Below, in pieces: positions 46,498 to 55,656 of a DNA stretch of 60,307 bases (position 1 is the first letter of the stretch; each line of letters opens with the position of its first letter). Source of the DNA: Gordonia sputi NBRC 100414. Lineage in GTDB: Bacteria; Actinomycetota; Actinomycetes; Mycobacteriales; Mycobacteriaceae. A program made the position numbers and the translations under genes. The DNA is taken from contig NZ_BAFC01000072.1 in assembly GCF_000248055.1 (NCBI RefSeq), positions 1 through 60,307 on the forward strand, in the 5' to 3' direction. Under the pieces are notes generated by a model. That model was not told the DNA's origin. It ran no database searches and worked only from the letters and a program-made list of their open reading frames with translations.

Positions 46498-46683
46498 TCA
46501 GAAGACTTCGATCTTGACGCCGACGTCGACGATCATGTCGGTGCGGCTGTCGGAGCTGTGTGCGAGTTCGATGAGTCGCTGGGTCTCGCCGTGGGGCACC
46601 TGCTTGCGTACGACGGCCTTGATCCCGTCGATGCTGATGCGGTCACCTGGCACGAGATCTTCAACAAAAAGCATGCGGGTCAT
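46498..46683 (-). CDS. Small conserved hypothetical protein (61 residues)
   Basis: Begins MTRMLFVEDLVPGDRISIDG and ends DVGVKIEVF. All-beta look with a hydrophilic middle (HSSDSRTDM); no motif recognised. An in-frame extension to 46758 lacks plausible sequence. It lies between the MFS relic and the DUF4189 gene and is probably an independent gene. The true function is unknown. Confidence 0.5.
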   Translation of the reverse strand: MTRMLFVEDLVPGDRISIDGIKAVVRKQVPHGETQRLIELAHSSDSRTDMIVDVGVKIEVF

Positions 46684-46771
46684 GACCAAGAGATTACGTG
46701 TAGTTGGCACTTGGTGTGAGGGTACGAAGGCCCCATTACCCGCTGTGAAGTGCATCACCAGGGCAGCAGAG

Positions 46772-47458
46772 TTAGCCCGCGTTGGTGGTGCAGTGACTGA
46801 AGATCACCTTCGGCGAACCACCCGTCAGCCTCGTGGTGGCTGCGTCGCTGGCGGCCTGTTCGGTTGTAGCCCACGCCCATCCCCACGACAGGTCGGTCTG
46901 GGATTGCACGATGGCGCCGCAGGCGTTGCGCCACCAGATGGCCGCCTGGCAACTCGAAACCCCGCACTGATCGAGAGCTTGACGCTCGGCGTCCGCCCGC
47001 GTCAGCGAGTTGACGGCATAACCGATCTGGTTGGTCTGCGTCGACACCGCGATGGCGCCGTAATAGTCGATGGCTGTGGTGGTGGGGGCTGCGGGCGGAG
47101 GGAGGACGGGATTGGCCGTCGAATCGTAGTCGCGGGTGGTCGGCGCGCTGTAGTCATCGGTCGTCGTGGTCGTGGTACTCGTCGACGACGCGACGGTCGA
47201 CGAGTCGTCGGAGCGATTGGATGCCCAGATCACCACGCCGACCACCGCAACGATCGCGAGTATCACCAGCACACCCACGGCCGCGAGAATGGCGACGAGC
47301 GTGCCGTTCCCGCGCCGTGGAGGCTGCGGGGGTCCCCCGAATCCTCCGGCTCCCGGACCACCGGGACCGAACGGATACGGGCCCTGCGGTGGTGGGCCCT
47401 GGGGAGGAGGACCTTGCGGCGGCCACGGTCCGTTCGGTCCCGATCCGGGGTAGGTCAT
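46772..47458 (-). CDS. DUF4189 membrane-anchored exported protein
   Basis: A 228-residue protein: a Pro/Gly-rich cytoplasmic head (about 1-50, PPQGPPPQGP repeats), one transmembrane helix (about 54-77), a Thr/Ser/Pro linker with a run of Thr, and a C-terminal DUF4189 domain (about 130-228) with ADAERQALDQCG, CQAAIWWRNACGAIVQS and GWAWATTEQAASDAA, two cysteine pairs. DUF4189 domains occur in mycobacterial exported proteins of unknown role. ATG 47458; a longer in-frame ORF is not supported. Confidence 0.84.
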   Translation of the reverse strand: MTYPGSGPNGPWPPQGPPPQGPPPQGPYPFGPGGPGAGGFGGPPQPPRRGNGTLVAILAAVGVLVILAIVAVVGVVIWASNRSDDSSTVASSTSTTTTTTDDYSAPTTRDYDSTANPVLPPPAAPTTTAIDYYGAIAVSTQTNQIGYAVNSLTRADAERQALDQCGVSSCQAAIWWRNACGAIVQSQTDLSWGWAWATTEQAASDAATTRLTGGSPKVIFSHCTTNAG

Positions 47459-47566
47459 GCGAACAGCATTGCACGGCGTCGTCCGTGCGCCGATGCCGAG
47501 TTCGGTTGTCGGCGTCGGGGTCTGGCCGTGTGAATGACGCCAGAACGCACAGTCGATGACTCCCGA

Positions 47567-47609
47567 CGCACACCGCCCGCCCGACGAGTCGTCGGGCGGG
47601 CGGTGTGCG
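47567..47609 (-). terminator. Terminator of glnA1: perfect 21-bp inverted repeat
   Basis: 47567-47587 and 47589-47609 are perfect inverted copies around a single central G. On RNA this gives a very G+C-rich stem of about 19 pairs with a small loop, 18 bp past the glnA1 stop. There is no U-tract, as usual in this phylum. Confidence 0.75.
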
Positions 47610-47627
47610 GTGCTGTTGTGCTGGGAC

Positions 47628-49061
47628 TCAGCAGTCGTAGTACAGCGCGAACTCGTAGGGGTGCGGGCGGATCTGGACCGGCTCGATCTCGTTCTCACGC
47701 TTGAGCGCGATCCAGGTCTCGATCAGGTCCTCGGTGAACACTCCACCGGCGGTGAGGTATTCGTGATCCTCTTCGAGCTTGTCGATGACGGCGCTCAGCG
47801 AGGTCGGTGCCTGCGGGATGCTCTTGGCCTCCTCCGGAGGAAGCTCGTAGAGATCCTTGTCGACGGGCTCGTGCGGCTCGATCTTGTTCTTGATGCCGTC
47901 GAGTCCGGCCATCATCATCGCGGCGAAGGCGAGGTACGGGTTGCCCGAGCTGTCGGGGCAGCGGAACTCGAGGCGCTTGGCCTTCGGGGTGTTGCCCGTG
48001 ATCGGGATACGCACACAGGCCGACCGGTTGCGCTGGCTGTAGACCAGGTTGATCGGAGCCTCGTAGCCCGGCACCAGACGCTTGTAGGAGTTGACGGTCG
48101 GGTTGGTGAACGCCAGCAGCGACGGAGCGTGGTGCAGGATGCCGCCGATGTAGTAGCGAGCCAGATCCGACAGGCCCGCGTAGCCGGCCTCGTCGTGGAA
48201 CAGCGGCTTGCCGTCCTTCCACAGCGACTGGTGAGCGTGCATGCCCGAGCCGTTGTCTCCGAAGAGCGGCTTCGGCATGAAGGTGACCGACTTGCCGTTC
48301 GCCCATGCGGTGTTCTTGATGATGTACTTGAACAGCAGCACGTCATCGGCTGCGTGGAGCAGCGTGTTGAACTTGTAGTTGATCTCGGCCTGGCCGCCGG
48401 TGCCCACCTCGTGGTGGCCACGCTCGAGCTCGAAGCCCGCGTTGGTCAGGTTGGTCGACATCTCGTCGCGCAGGTCGACGTAGTGGTCGTACGGCGCCAC
48501 CGGGAAGTAGCCGCCCTTGGGGCGCACCTTGTAACCGAGGTTCGGCGAGCCGTCGGGGTCGACGGGCGAACCGGCATTCCACCAGCCCGACTCGGACTCG
48601 ACCTCGTAGTAGGTGCCGTTCATCTCCGAGCCGTAGGACACGCCGTCGAAGATGTAGAACTCGGCCTCAGCACCGAAGAAGCAGGTGTCGGCGATGCCGG
48701 TGGAGGCCAGGTAGTCCTCGGCCTTACGGGCGACGTTACGCGGGTCGCGGCTGTAGGCCTCACGAGTGAACGGGTCGTGGACGAAGAAGCTGACGTTCAT
48801 CGTCTTGGCCTTGCGGAAGGGATCGATCTGAGCAGTTGCCGGGTCGGGCAGCAGCATCATGTCCGACTCGTTGATGGACTGGAATCCACTGACAGACGAA
48901 CCGTCGAAGGCGAGGCCGTCTTCGAAGACGCTCTCGTCGAACGCCGTCGCCGGGATGGAGAAGTGCTGCATCACGCCGGGCAGGTCGCAGAATCGGATGT
49001 CGACGTACTCGACACCTTCCTTCTTGATGCCCTCGAGTAGTTCTTCTTTGCTGCTGTACAC
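47628..49061 (-). CDS. glnA: Glutamine synthetase type I (main enzyme), GlnA1
   Basis: A 477-residue GS-I-beta subunit, making glutamine from glutamate, ammonia and ATP as a dodecamer. Family blocks: [59 protein letters not shown] and RIPITG. The adenylylation site Tyr405 in [10 protein letters not shown] is present, fitting with glnE in the same window. GTG start with AGGAG 10 bases upstream. Regulated transcription is predicted from the GlnR box and TTGACG promoter 100-155 bp upstream; a strong terminator follows the stop. Confidence 0.96.
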   Translation of the reverse strand: MYSSKEELLEGIKKEGVEYVDIRFCDLPGVMQHFSIPATAFDESVFEDGLAFDGSSVSGFQSINESDMMLLPDPATAQIDPFRKAKTMNVSFFVHDPFTREAYSRDPRNVARKAEDYLASTGIADTCFFGAEAEFYIFDGVSYGSEMNGTYYEVESESGWWNAGSPVDPDGSPNLGYKVRPKGGYFPVAPYDHYVDLRDEMSTNLTNAGFELERGHHEVGTGGQAEINYKFNTLLHAADDVLLFKYIIKNTAWANGKSVTFMPKPLFGDNGSGMHAHQSLWKDGKPLFHDEAGYAGLSDLARYYIGGILHHAPSLLAFTNPTVNSYKRLVPGYEAPINLVYSQRNRSACVRIPITGNTPKAKRLEFRCPDSSGNPYLAFAAMMMAGLDGIKNKIEPHEPVDKDLYELPPEEAKSIPQAPTSLSAVIDKLEEDHEYLTAGGVFTEDLIETWIALKRENEIEPVQIRPHPYEFALYYDC

Positions 49062-49163
49062 CGTGCGGTGACTCCTTCACTATTTCGCCGGCGGGTGGCC
49101 ACGAGACGGTCACCCGACACGCTCGTCCGCCACCGAGAGACAGCAGCGGATCTCAGCTCAGAC

Positions 49164-49215
49164 CGTATGGATCGGACGTTGCCCGCGCGTCAAGGACGTG
49201 TTTCTCCTGTGTTAC
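49164..49215 (-). promoter_or_regulatory. Predicted glnA1 promoter with GlnR box
   Basis: Read on the minus strand: GTAAC-ACAGGA-GAAAC (49215-49200) matches the actinobacterial GlnR half-sites gTnAC-n6-GaAAc exactly. Six bases further is TTGACG (49193-49188), both a 4/5 match to the next GlnR a-site and a good -35. An 18-base spacer leads to CATACG (49169-49164) as a weak -10, about 105 bases before the start codon. This placement suits activation by GlnR under nitrogen limitation. Confidence 0.6.
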
Positions 49216-49320
49216 ACACCGCGGACGTGGGACACCATAACTATTCCTGATTCCGGCCTTGCGCGCGTGGTGAATCTGACCACTCGTCGACCATGCGTAC
49301 CGATGCTCGACGGTGAGCGC

Positions 49321-49365
49321 CGGTGCCGTCGTGTGCGGGGCTGCCGGTGCCCTCCTGTGCGGGGC
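49321..49365. repeat. Two 24-bp direct copies upstream of the RDD gene
   Basis: 49321-49344 and 49345-49365 share CGGTGCC-TC-TGTGCGGGGC with two differences. They lie in the 394-bp gap between glnA1 and the RDD gene, whose left half holds the glnA1 control region. TACACT at 49367-49372 just after the repeat is a possible -10 for the RDD gene. No gene was seen in the gap. Confidence 0.6.
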
Positions 49366-49455
49366 ATACACTGACGTGCAGAGACGAGCGCGCTGCACCG
49401 CTCGTCGGGCGTAAATTCCGGCGGGGTTCACCCCGTCGGCGGACGAGGAGAGAGG

Positions 49456-49962
49456 GTGCCTGCGATGGGTCGCGCTACCGGATCATGGCTGTCGGGGCCG
49501 CAGGCCGGCCAGGACGTCGACGTCGAATACCGTGGCGCCGACCTCGGGCTTCCCGAGACCGGTCCGGGTTCGCTCGCGGGTGGCTGGCATCGCGTCGCCG
49601 GATTGATGGTCGACTGGCTGATCGCGGGTGGACTCTCGTTGTTGTTCGTCCGCTTCGGTTCACCCGACATGGGCACGGTCATCCTGGCGGTGTGGTTTGT
49701 CGTCGGTGTCGTCACGGTGACGTTGTTCGGCTTCACGCCGGGGCAATTCGCCGTGGGTACACGGGTGGCCCGCGTCGACTACGGCCCCGATCGCACCTCC
49801 GCGGAGGTCAGCGGCTCCGAGCACTTCGCGGCAGTGGGCCCGATCCGTGCGCTGGCGCGCCAGGTGCTCATCGTGTTCATCGTGCCCGCGCTCATGAACG
49901 ACTACAACGGCCGCGCGCTGCATGATCGCGCGACCGGCACGGCGATGATCAGGACCCGCTGA
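49456..49962 (+). CDS. RDD family membrane protein
   Basis: A 168-residue protein. After 35 hydrophilic residues the RDD domain begins (GWHRVAGLMVDWLIAGG, with Arg and Asp in the first helix), then two or three transmembrane helices and GFTPGQFAVGTRVARVD. RDD proteins are small transporters or accessory proteins, some of them Na+/H+ antiporters. In M. tuberculosis Rv2219A occupies a like place. GTG at 49456 directly follows GAGGAGAGAG; ATG 49465 is an alternative. Its end overlaps the SnoaL relic by 14 bp. Confidence 0.83.
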   Translation: MPAMGRATGSWLSGPQAGQDVDVEYRGADLGLPETGPGSLAGGWHRVAGLMVDWLIAGGLSLLFVRFGSPDMGTVILAVWFVVGVVTVTLFGFTPGQFAVGTRVARVDYGPDRTSAEVSGSEHFAAVGPIRALARQVLIVFIVPALMNDYNGRALHDRATGTAMIRTR

Positions 49963-50161
49963 GCTCTGCCGTCGCCTCTGTGCGAATCCGATCGAACTGG
50001 GCGCCCATCGCCTCGGACAGTGCGACTGCCGCTGACAGTGGCCGCACCATCACCGTGAAGTCGACGATTCTGCCGTCGTCGTCGAGGCGGAGGAAGTCGC
50101 AACCGGACACGGTCTTGCCCGACACCTTTGCCAAAAGCAGTGCATGGTGGTGGTGCGGACC
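49949..50161 (-). pseudogene. C-terminal relic of a SnoaL/NTF2-like protein
   Basis: About 70 codons in frame to a TGA at 49949. VSGCDFLRLDDDGRIVDFTV followed by MVRPLSAAVALSEAMGAQFDRI is the usual C-terminal end of a SnoaL-like (NTF2-fold) protein, but the first 70-80 residues are missing: upstream the frame reads four histidines and then the DUF4191 stop codon. No SD; a TTG at 50134 is the only start-like codon. Probably a remnant left by a deletion. Confidence 0.6.
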
Positions 50162-50164
50162 GCC

Positions 50165-50908
50165 TCAGCTACGACGACGCGCGGTGCGCTGCATGCTGCG
50201 CGTCTTCGCGTTCGCGGGCAGCGGGCCCTTCGGCATCGCGGGTCCGGAGCCGCGGCTGCTCAACGCGCTGAGCCGCCCTTCGAGGGCGTCGATGCGCTTG
50301 CCGTCGATGTTGCGGGGCAGCTTGTTGAGGTGGCGTTCGAGCTTGGAAAGCGGTACCTGGTCGTCGTCGTTGCCGACGTACACCTCATAGATGGGGGTGT
50401 CGCCGACGACGCGTGCAGCCTTCTTCTTCTCCTGTGCCAGCAGCGAGCGCACCCGTGTGGGAGAACCCTCGGCGACCAGGATCACGCCGGGCTTGCCGAT
50501 CACGCGATGCACGGCGTCGAGATGGCTGGTGCCCGCGACGGCCTGGCTGACCCGCCACTGTCCGCGCATGTTGCCCAACGCCCAACCGGCCGCGCCGGGT
50601 TGTCCCTCGGCACGCGTGTACACGGTCTTCTGGACACGACGCCCGAACAGCACGAACGCGGCGAGCAGTCCGAGGATGACGCCGACCGGGATGAACAGCC
50701 ACGGGCTACCGAGCACGAGACCGAGAACGACGAACACCGCGACGACCAGCAGGAAGACGCCGACCATGTACGGGATGAGCCGCTTGTCTTCTTTACGCTG
50801 CATCTGGAACGCCTGCCAGAGCTGCGTGTAACGCTCGCGCGAGGCCTTACGACGAGCCTTTTTCGCCGCGGCCTTTTCCTCTTTGCTTGCTGCAGACGCC
50901 TTTGCCAT
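50165..50908 (-). CDS. DUF4191 membrane protein (Rv2219-like)
   Basis: A 247-residue protein: Lys/Ala-rich cytoplasmic N-terminus (about 1-40), two transmembrane helices (about 46-66 and 70-90), and a soluble C-terminal domain with GWALGNMRGQWRVSQAVAG, HRVIGKPGVILVAEG and GDTPIYEVYVGN. Conserved next to lipA in Mycobacteriales, function unknown. ATG 50908; a longer in-frame ORF is not supported. The gap to lipA is 102 bp. Confidence 0.88.
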   Translation of the reverse strand: MAKASAASKEEKAAAKKARRKASRERYTQLWQAFQMQRKEDKRLIPYMVGVFLLVVAVFVVLGLVLGSPWLFIPVGVILGLLAAFVLFGRRVQKTVYTRAEGQPGAAGWALGNMRGQWRVSQAVAGTSHLDAVHRVIGKPGVILVAEGSPTRVRSLLAQEKKKAARVVGDTPIYEVYVGNDDDQVPLSKLERHLNKLPRNIDGKRIDALEGRLSALSSRGSGPAMPKGPLPANAKTRSMQRTARRRS

Positions 50909-51010
50909 GCCCTCTAGGATACGTCCGACCACCGACCGGCACGCCGGGGGTTGGCCGAGCACTCAGGCGTCGGCGTTTGCGGCGCCGACGGGGTGGGCGC
51001 TCGTCGGAAA

Positions 51011-52048
51011 TCAGTGCGCGAGGCGGGAGAGGACGCTCGACGCTTCCTGGCTCGCCGACCCCTCGGTGGCGAGATGAGCCATCGCGGCGGGGATTTCGCG
51101 GCCGTGGTGAGCCATCGCCTGCGCGTAGAGTCGCCCGGCGCGGTACGACGAGCGGACCAGCGGTCCGGCCATCACACCGGCGAATCCGACCTCGCGCGCG
51201 AAGTCGGAATGCTCGACGAACTCCTCCGGCTTCACCCACCGCTCGACGGGATGGTGCCGCGGCGAGGGGCGCAGGTACTGCGTGATGGTGAGGATGTCGC
51301 AGCCCGCCTCGTGTAGGTCGACGATGGACTCGCGGACCTCTTCGGGTGTCTCGCCCATGCCGAGGATCAGATTCGACTTGGTGACGAGCCCGAAATCGCG
51401 AGCCTGGGTGAGGACGTCGAGGGAGCGCTCGTACCGGAACGCGGGCCGGATGCGCTTGAAGATGCGGGGGACGGTCTCGAGATTGTGTGCCAGCACCTCG
51501 GGACGTGCGTCGAATACCTCGTCGAGGAGCTCGGGCTTGGCGTGGAAATCGGGGATCAGGTTCTCGACGCCGGTGCCGGGGTTGAGGCGGTGGATGGCTC
51601 GCACGGTCTCGGCGTAGAGCCAGGCGCCCTCGTCGGGGAGGTCGTCGCGTGCGACGCCGGTGATCGTCGAGTACCGCAGGCCCATCGCCTGCACACTCTC
51701 GGCAACGCGGCGGGGTTCGTCGCGGTCGAGTTCTGCCGGCTTACCGGTGTCGATCTGGCAGAAGTCGCAGCGTCGGGTGCACTGTTCGCCACCGATCAGG
51801 AAGGTGGCCTCGCGGTCTTCCCAGCACTCGTAGATGTTGGGGCATCCCGCTTCTTCGCAGACCGTGTGCAGCCCTTCGCGTTTCACGAGTCCCTTGAGCT
51901 CCGAATATTCGGGGCCCATCGTCGCGCGCGTCTTGATCCACTTGGGTTTGCGTTCGATCGGGGTCTGCGCGTTGCGGACCTCGAGACGCAGCAGCTTGCG
52001 GCCGTCGGGGGCGGTGGGTGTGGAGGCTTGTGAATCAGACACGGTCAC
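51011..52048 (-). CDS. lipA: Lipoyl synthase
   Basis: A 345-residue radical SAM enzyme that inserts two sulfurs into octanoyl groups on lipoyl domains. Both iron-sulfur clusters are visible: auxiliary ligands Cys64, Cys69 and Cys75 ([12 protein letters not shown]) and the radical SAM Cys90, Cys94 and Cys97 (CTRRCDFC). GTG 52048 is chosen because it overlaps the lipB stop (GTGA), giving coupling; a second GTG two codons on is possible. Its targets in this window are DlaT and, through the glycine cleavage H protein, GcvT's pathway. Confidence 0.95.
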   Translation of the reverse strand: MTVSDSQASTPTAPDGRKLLRLEVRNAQTPIERKPKWIKTRATMGPEYSELKGLVKREGLHTVCEEAGCPNIYECWEDREATFLIGGEQCTRRCDFCQIDTGKPAELDRDEPRRVAESVQAMGLRYSTITGVARDDLPDEGAWLYAETVRAIHRLNPGTGVENLIPDFHAKPELLDEVFDARPEVLAHNLETVPRIFKRIRPAFRYERSLDVLTQARDFGLVTKSNLILGMGETPEEVRESIVDLHEAGCDILTITQYLRPSPRHHPVERWVKPEEFVEHSDFAREVGFAGVMAGPLVRSSYRAGRLYAQAMAHHGREIPAAMAHLATEGSASQEASSVLSRLAH

Positions 52049-52776
52049 CGCACCGATGCTACGCCCGGCTCGACGGTCGACTGCGGGTCCGTTACACCGA
52101 TCACATCGGCGCCGACGTCGCGGTGGTCGAACGCCGAGCGCACCGCGTCGACGACGTCGACGAGCACTTCGTCGACGGTGATTTCGTGGCCCGCTTCCAG
52201 CGCGAGCGAGGTGACGCCGGCGTCGGCGATGCCGCAGGGGACGATGGCGTCGAATGCGCTCATGTCGGGGTTCACGTTGAGTGCGAACCCGTGCAGGGTG
52301 ATTCCGCGCGCCACGCGGATACCGATCTGGCCGAGTTTGCGTTCGCCCGCGTCGTCGCTGACCCACACTCCCGACCGGCCGTCGACGCGTCCGGCGGTGA
52401 CGCCGAACCGCGCACAGACCGCGATCAGCGCCGACTCGATGCGTCGTACGTAGTCGACGACGTCGAGCGGCTGCGCGAGAGCGACGATCGGGTAGCCCAC
52501 GAGCTGGCCGGGGCCGTGCCAGGTGATGCGCCCACCGCGGTCGACGTCGACGACGCTCGCGCCGTTCGTCGGCAGGTCGGACGGCTCAGTGCGTTTGCCC
52601 GCCGTGTACGTGGAGGGGTGTTCGAGTAACAGGAGGAGGTCGTGGTCGAGCGTGCCGTCGGCACGCTCGGCAGCGAGTGCGTGTTGGGTCTCGTACGCGT
52701 CTTGATAGTCGACGACGCCGAGGGTGCGTACCTCGAAAGGAGTCTCAGAATCCGTACGGATGGATTCGCGTGGCAT
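52045..52776 (-). CDS. lipB: Octanoyl-ACP:protein octanoyltransferase
   Basis: A 243-residue LipB, which moves octanoate from ACP to lipoyl domains before LipA acts. Signatures: [38 protein letters not shown], Lys in RKLGQIG and the catalytic Cys in [16 protein letters not shown] 52776; longer frames are not supported. It lies 8 bp after the SDR39U1 gene and overlaps lipA by 4 bases, giving a lipoate operon. Confidence 0.95.
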   Translation of the reverse strand: MPRESIRTDSETPFEVRTLGVVDYQDAYETQHALAAERADGTLDHDLLLLLEHPSTYTAGKRTEPSDLPTNGASVVDVDRGGRITWHGPGQLVGYPIVALAQPLDVVDYVRRIESALIAVCARFGVTAGRVDGRSGVWVSDDAGERKLGQIGIRVARGITLHGFALNVNPDMSAFDAIVPCGIADAGVTSLALEAGHEITVDEVLVDVVDAVRSAFDHRDVGADVIGVTDPQSTVEPGVASVR

Positions 52777-52784
52777 GGGGAGCC

Positions 52785-53669
52785 CTACCGATTCGCGTAG
52801 GCCAGTCCGGAGTCGATGTCCGGGTGGGTGAAGGTGAAGTCGTTGTCGCTGAGCACTCCTGGTGCAACGCGCTGACTGAACAGAATCATTTCCTGCGCCA
52901 TCTCGCCGCCCACGAACTTCGCGGCAAAACCGGGCACTCGCGCGAGTGTCGGACGGTGCACGGCCCGACCGAACGCCGACACGAAGTCGGCGAACGGTAC
53001 TGCGCCGGGAGCCGCGAGGTTCACCGGTCCACTGATCGTCGACGAGAGGAGAAACTCGATGGCGCGGATCTCGTCGACAAGCGTGATCCAGGAAAAGTAT
53101 TGGCGCCCACTCCCGATGGTGCCGCCGAGGCCGAGTTTGAACAGAGGCCGCAGCTTGGCGAGCAGCCCGCCGGAGCCGGAGAGCACCGGAGCTGTGCGCA
53201 ACAACACGACGCGAGTGTTCTCGCCCGCGTTGCGCACCGCTGCGTCCTCCCAGTCGACGACGAGGTCGGCGAGGAAACCGCTTCCCGGGCCGTCGGACTC
53301 GATCGCCGCGTGTTCGCCGGTGTCGCCGTAGTAGCCCGACGCACTGGCGCTGAGAAAGGTGGGGACTCCCGCCTTCCGCACGGCTTCGGCGATCACCTCG
53401 GTCGGAGTGATCCGGGTGTCGCGCAGCTCCTGTTTGAACCGACCCGTCCACAACTGGTTGCCCACCCCGACCCCGCCGAGACTGACCACGGCGTCGACAC
53501 CGTCGAGGGCTTCGGTTGGGACCCCGAGAGTCTCGGGGTCCCAACCGAATTCGTCGTCGGACAGTGGTTCGTGACGAACCAGGCGTCGGACAGTGTGGCC
53601 GGCATCGGTCAGCGAGGTGACCAGAGCCGAACCGATCAGCCCGTGGGAACCCGCGACGGCAATCAGCAT
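52785..53669 (-). CDS. TIGR01777 family SDR (SDR39U1-like, Rv2216-like)
   Basis: A 294-residue atypical epimerase. N-terminal Rossmann motif [13 protein letters not shown], the family block [22 protein letters not shown] in place of a classical YxxxK, and a C-terminal DUF1731 domain with [24 protein letters not shown]. Substrate unknown. It sits 7 bp after dlaT and 8 bp before lipB, and this order is conserved in M. tuberculosis, so it is probably cotranscribed with the lipoate genes. Confidence 0.9.
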   Translation of the reverse strand: MLIAVAGSHGLIGSALVTSLTDAGHTVRRLVRHEPLSDDEFGWDPETLGVPTEALDGVDAVVSLGGVGVGNQLWTGRFKQELRDTRITPTEVIAEAVRKAGVPTFLSASASGYYGDTGEHAAIESDGPGSGFLADLVVDWEDAAVRNAGENTRVVLLRTAPVLSGSGGLLAKLRPLFKLGLGGTIGSGRQYFSWITLVDEIRAIEFLLSSTISGPVNLAAPGAVPFADFVSAFGRAVHRPTLARVPGFAAKFVGGEMAQEMILFSQRVAPGVLSDNDFTFTHPDIDSGLAYANR

Positions 53670-53676
53670 GCGAGCC

Positions 53677-55458
53677 TTACAGCCCGAGTTCCGCTGCGAA
53701 CTCGCCCTCTTCGAGGCGCTTCTTGATGGTCGTCAGGAAGCGGCCCGCGTCGGCGCCGTCGATGAGGCGGTGATCGTAGGTCAGCGGGAAGAACGACATC
53801 GAGCGGACCGCGATCGACTCCGAACCGTCGTCGCCGGTGATCACGACCGGACGCTTGACGATCGCGCCCGTGCCGAGCATCGCTGCCTGCGGCGGAACGA
53901 GGATCGGTGTGTCGAAGAGCGCGCCCTGGCTGCCGATGTTGGTGATGGTGAACGTGCCACCCGCGAGCTCGTCGGGCTTGAGGCCGTTCGAGCGAGCGCG
54001 TGCCGCGATGTCGGCGATGGCACGCGCCAAACCGGCGAGCGAGAGGTCGTCGGCGTTGTGGATCACCGGGGACAGCAGTCCGTTCTCGGTGTCGACGGCG
54101 ATTCCGAGATGCACCTTGTCGTAGTAGGTGATCTCCTTCTTCTCCTCGTCGATCGACGCGTTGACGTTCGGGTGCGCCTTGAGCGCCTCGACGACGGCCT
54201 TCGCGATGAACGGCAGGTAGGTGAGGTTCACACCCTCGGCCGCCTTGAACGACTCCTTGGCAGCCTTGCGCAGGGTCGCGACCTTCGACATGTCGATCTC
54301 GAAGACCTGGGTCAGCTGTGCGCTCTCCTGTAGGGACTCGCGCGTCTTCTTCGCCGTGATCTGCCGGATGCGGTTGATCTTCTGCGTGGTTCCACGCAGC
54401 TTGGCGAGCTCGGGGCGGACCTCGGGTCCGTGGCCCGACGGGCTCGACGCCGCGGCAGCAGCCGGCGTCGACGACGCGGCAGGAGCAGCAGCGGGTGCGG
54501 GAGCCTTCTTGGCCTCTGCCGCCGCGAGCACGTCCTGCTTGCGGATACGGCCTCCGACACCGGTGCCCTTGATGGAGTTGAGGTCGATGTCGTTGTCGGA
54601 GGCCAAATTACGGACCAGTGGGGTCACGTACGGCGTGGATTCGACGGTCGGTGGATCGGAGGGTTCCTTGGCCGCGGGGGCGGTGCTGGCCTTGGCGGGC
54701 TCGGGTTCCGGAGCAGCCTTTTCGGGCTCTGGCTCCGGTTGGGGCTCGGACTCTGCCTTGGCGGGCTCGGACTCCGGCTCGGGTTCGGGCTCGGGAGTTG
54801 CGCCGGCCGCGGACTTGTCGCCGATGACCGCGAGCTTGCCGCCGATCTCGACGACATCGTCTTCGTTGGCGACGATCTCGATCAGTGTGCCCGCGACAGG
54901 AGATGGGATCTCGGTGTCGACCTTGTCGGTGGAGACCTCGAGAAGCGGCTCATCTTCGGCGACCTCGTCGCCGACCTGCTTGAGCCAGTTGGTGACGGTG
55001 CCTTCGGTGACCGACTCACCGAGCTCCGGCATGAGGACATCGGTTCCGGATGTCGATCCGCTCGGCGCCGCCTGCGCGACGGGCTTCTCGGCGGGGGCGT
55101 CGGCGTCGGTTGACGGCGCCTCGGGCTCCTGCTCTGGTTCTGCGGCCTGCTCGGGCTCGGTGCCGGCAGCCGAATCGGAATCGCCCGACGAATCGGAATC
55201 ATCCGACGGTGCTTCTTCGCCCGCTTCGCCGATGACTGCCAGTTCGCCGCCGATCTCGACGACGTCGTCTTCATGGGCGACGATCTTCGTCAGCACACCT
55301 GATGTCGGAGCGGGGATTTCCGTGTCGACCTTGTCGGTGGAGACTTCGAGCAATGGCTCGTCGGCCTCGACGGTGTCTCCCTCCTCCTTCAGCCACCGCG
55401 TGACTGTTCCTTCGGTGACGCTTTCACCAAGGGCTGGCATCTGGACGGAGAAGGCCAT
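53677..55458 (-). CDS. dlaT: Dihydrolipoamide acyltransferase E2 (DlaT/SucB)
   Basis: A 593-residue E2 core subunit. Two lipoyl domains (about 2-78, Lys43; about 137-215, Lys179), each with [12 protein letters not shown], are joined by Glu/Pro/Ala-rich linkers. A peripheral-subunit-binding domain follows (about 283-322, [20 protein letters not shown]), then the acyltransferase core with His563 and Asp567 in DHRLIDGAD. In mycobacteria this protein, called SucB earlier, serves pyruvate dehydrogenase and peroxynitrite reductase. AceE at 6.1-9.0 kb is its E1 partner. The first Glu/Pro linker is longer than in M. tuberculosis (553 residues in total there). Confidence 0.94.
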   Translation of the reverse strand: MAFSVQMPALGESVTEGTVTRWLKEEGDTVEADEPLLEVSTDKVDTEIPAPTSGVLTKIVAHEDDVVEIGGELAVIGEAGEEAPSDDSDSSGDSDSAAGTEPEQAAEPEQEPEAPSTDADAPAEKPVAQAAPSGSTSGTDVLMPELGESVTEGTVTNWLKQVGDEVAEDEPLLEVSTDKVDTEIPSPVAGTLIEIVANEDDVVEIGGKLAVIGDKSAAGATPEPEPEPESEPAKAESEPQPEPEPEKAAPEPEPAKASTAPAAKEPSDPPTVESTPYVTPLVRNLASDNDIDLNSIKGTGVGGRIRKQDVLAAAEAKKAPAPAAAPAASSTPAAAAASSPSGHGPEVRPELAKLRGTTQKINRIRQITAKKTRESLQESAQLTQVFEIDMSKVATLRKAAKESFKAAEGVNLTYLPFIAKAVVEALKAHPNVNASIDEEKKEITYYDKVHLGIAVDTENGLLSPVIHNADDLSLAGLARAIADIAARARSNGLKPDELAGGTFTITNIGSQGALFDTPILVPPQAAMLGTGAIVKRPVVITGDDGSESIAVRSMSFFPLTYDHRLIDGADAGRFLTTIKKRLEEGEFAAELGL

Positions 55459-55656
55459 CGTTGTTGACTCCTCGACTCGACATACGTGTCTGGGTTATGT
55501 GTGGTCTGTCGCGGTGGTGTGTGCGCCTCCGGGACACGGGCGTCGGCGGGTGGCCGATGCCCACGCGCTAAACCCTACCCGCCACCGGCCCGCGCCATGT
55601 GGCGTGTCGACGCAACTGCGTTGGCGAGTCGGGGACGGTGGCGGATAGGGGTGCGC

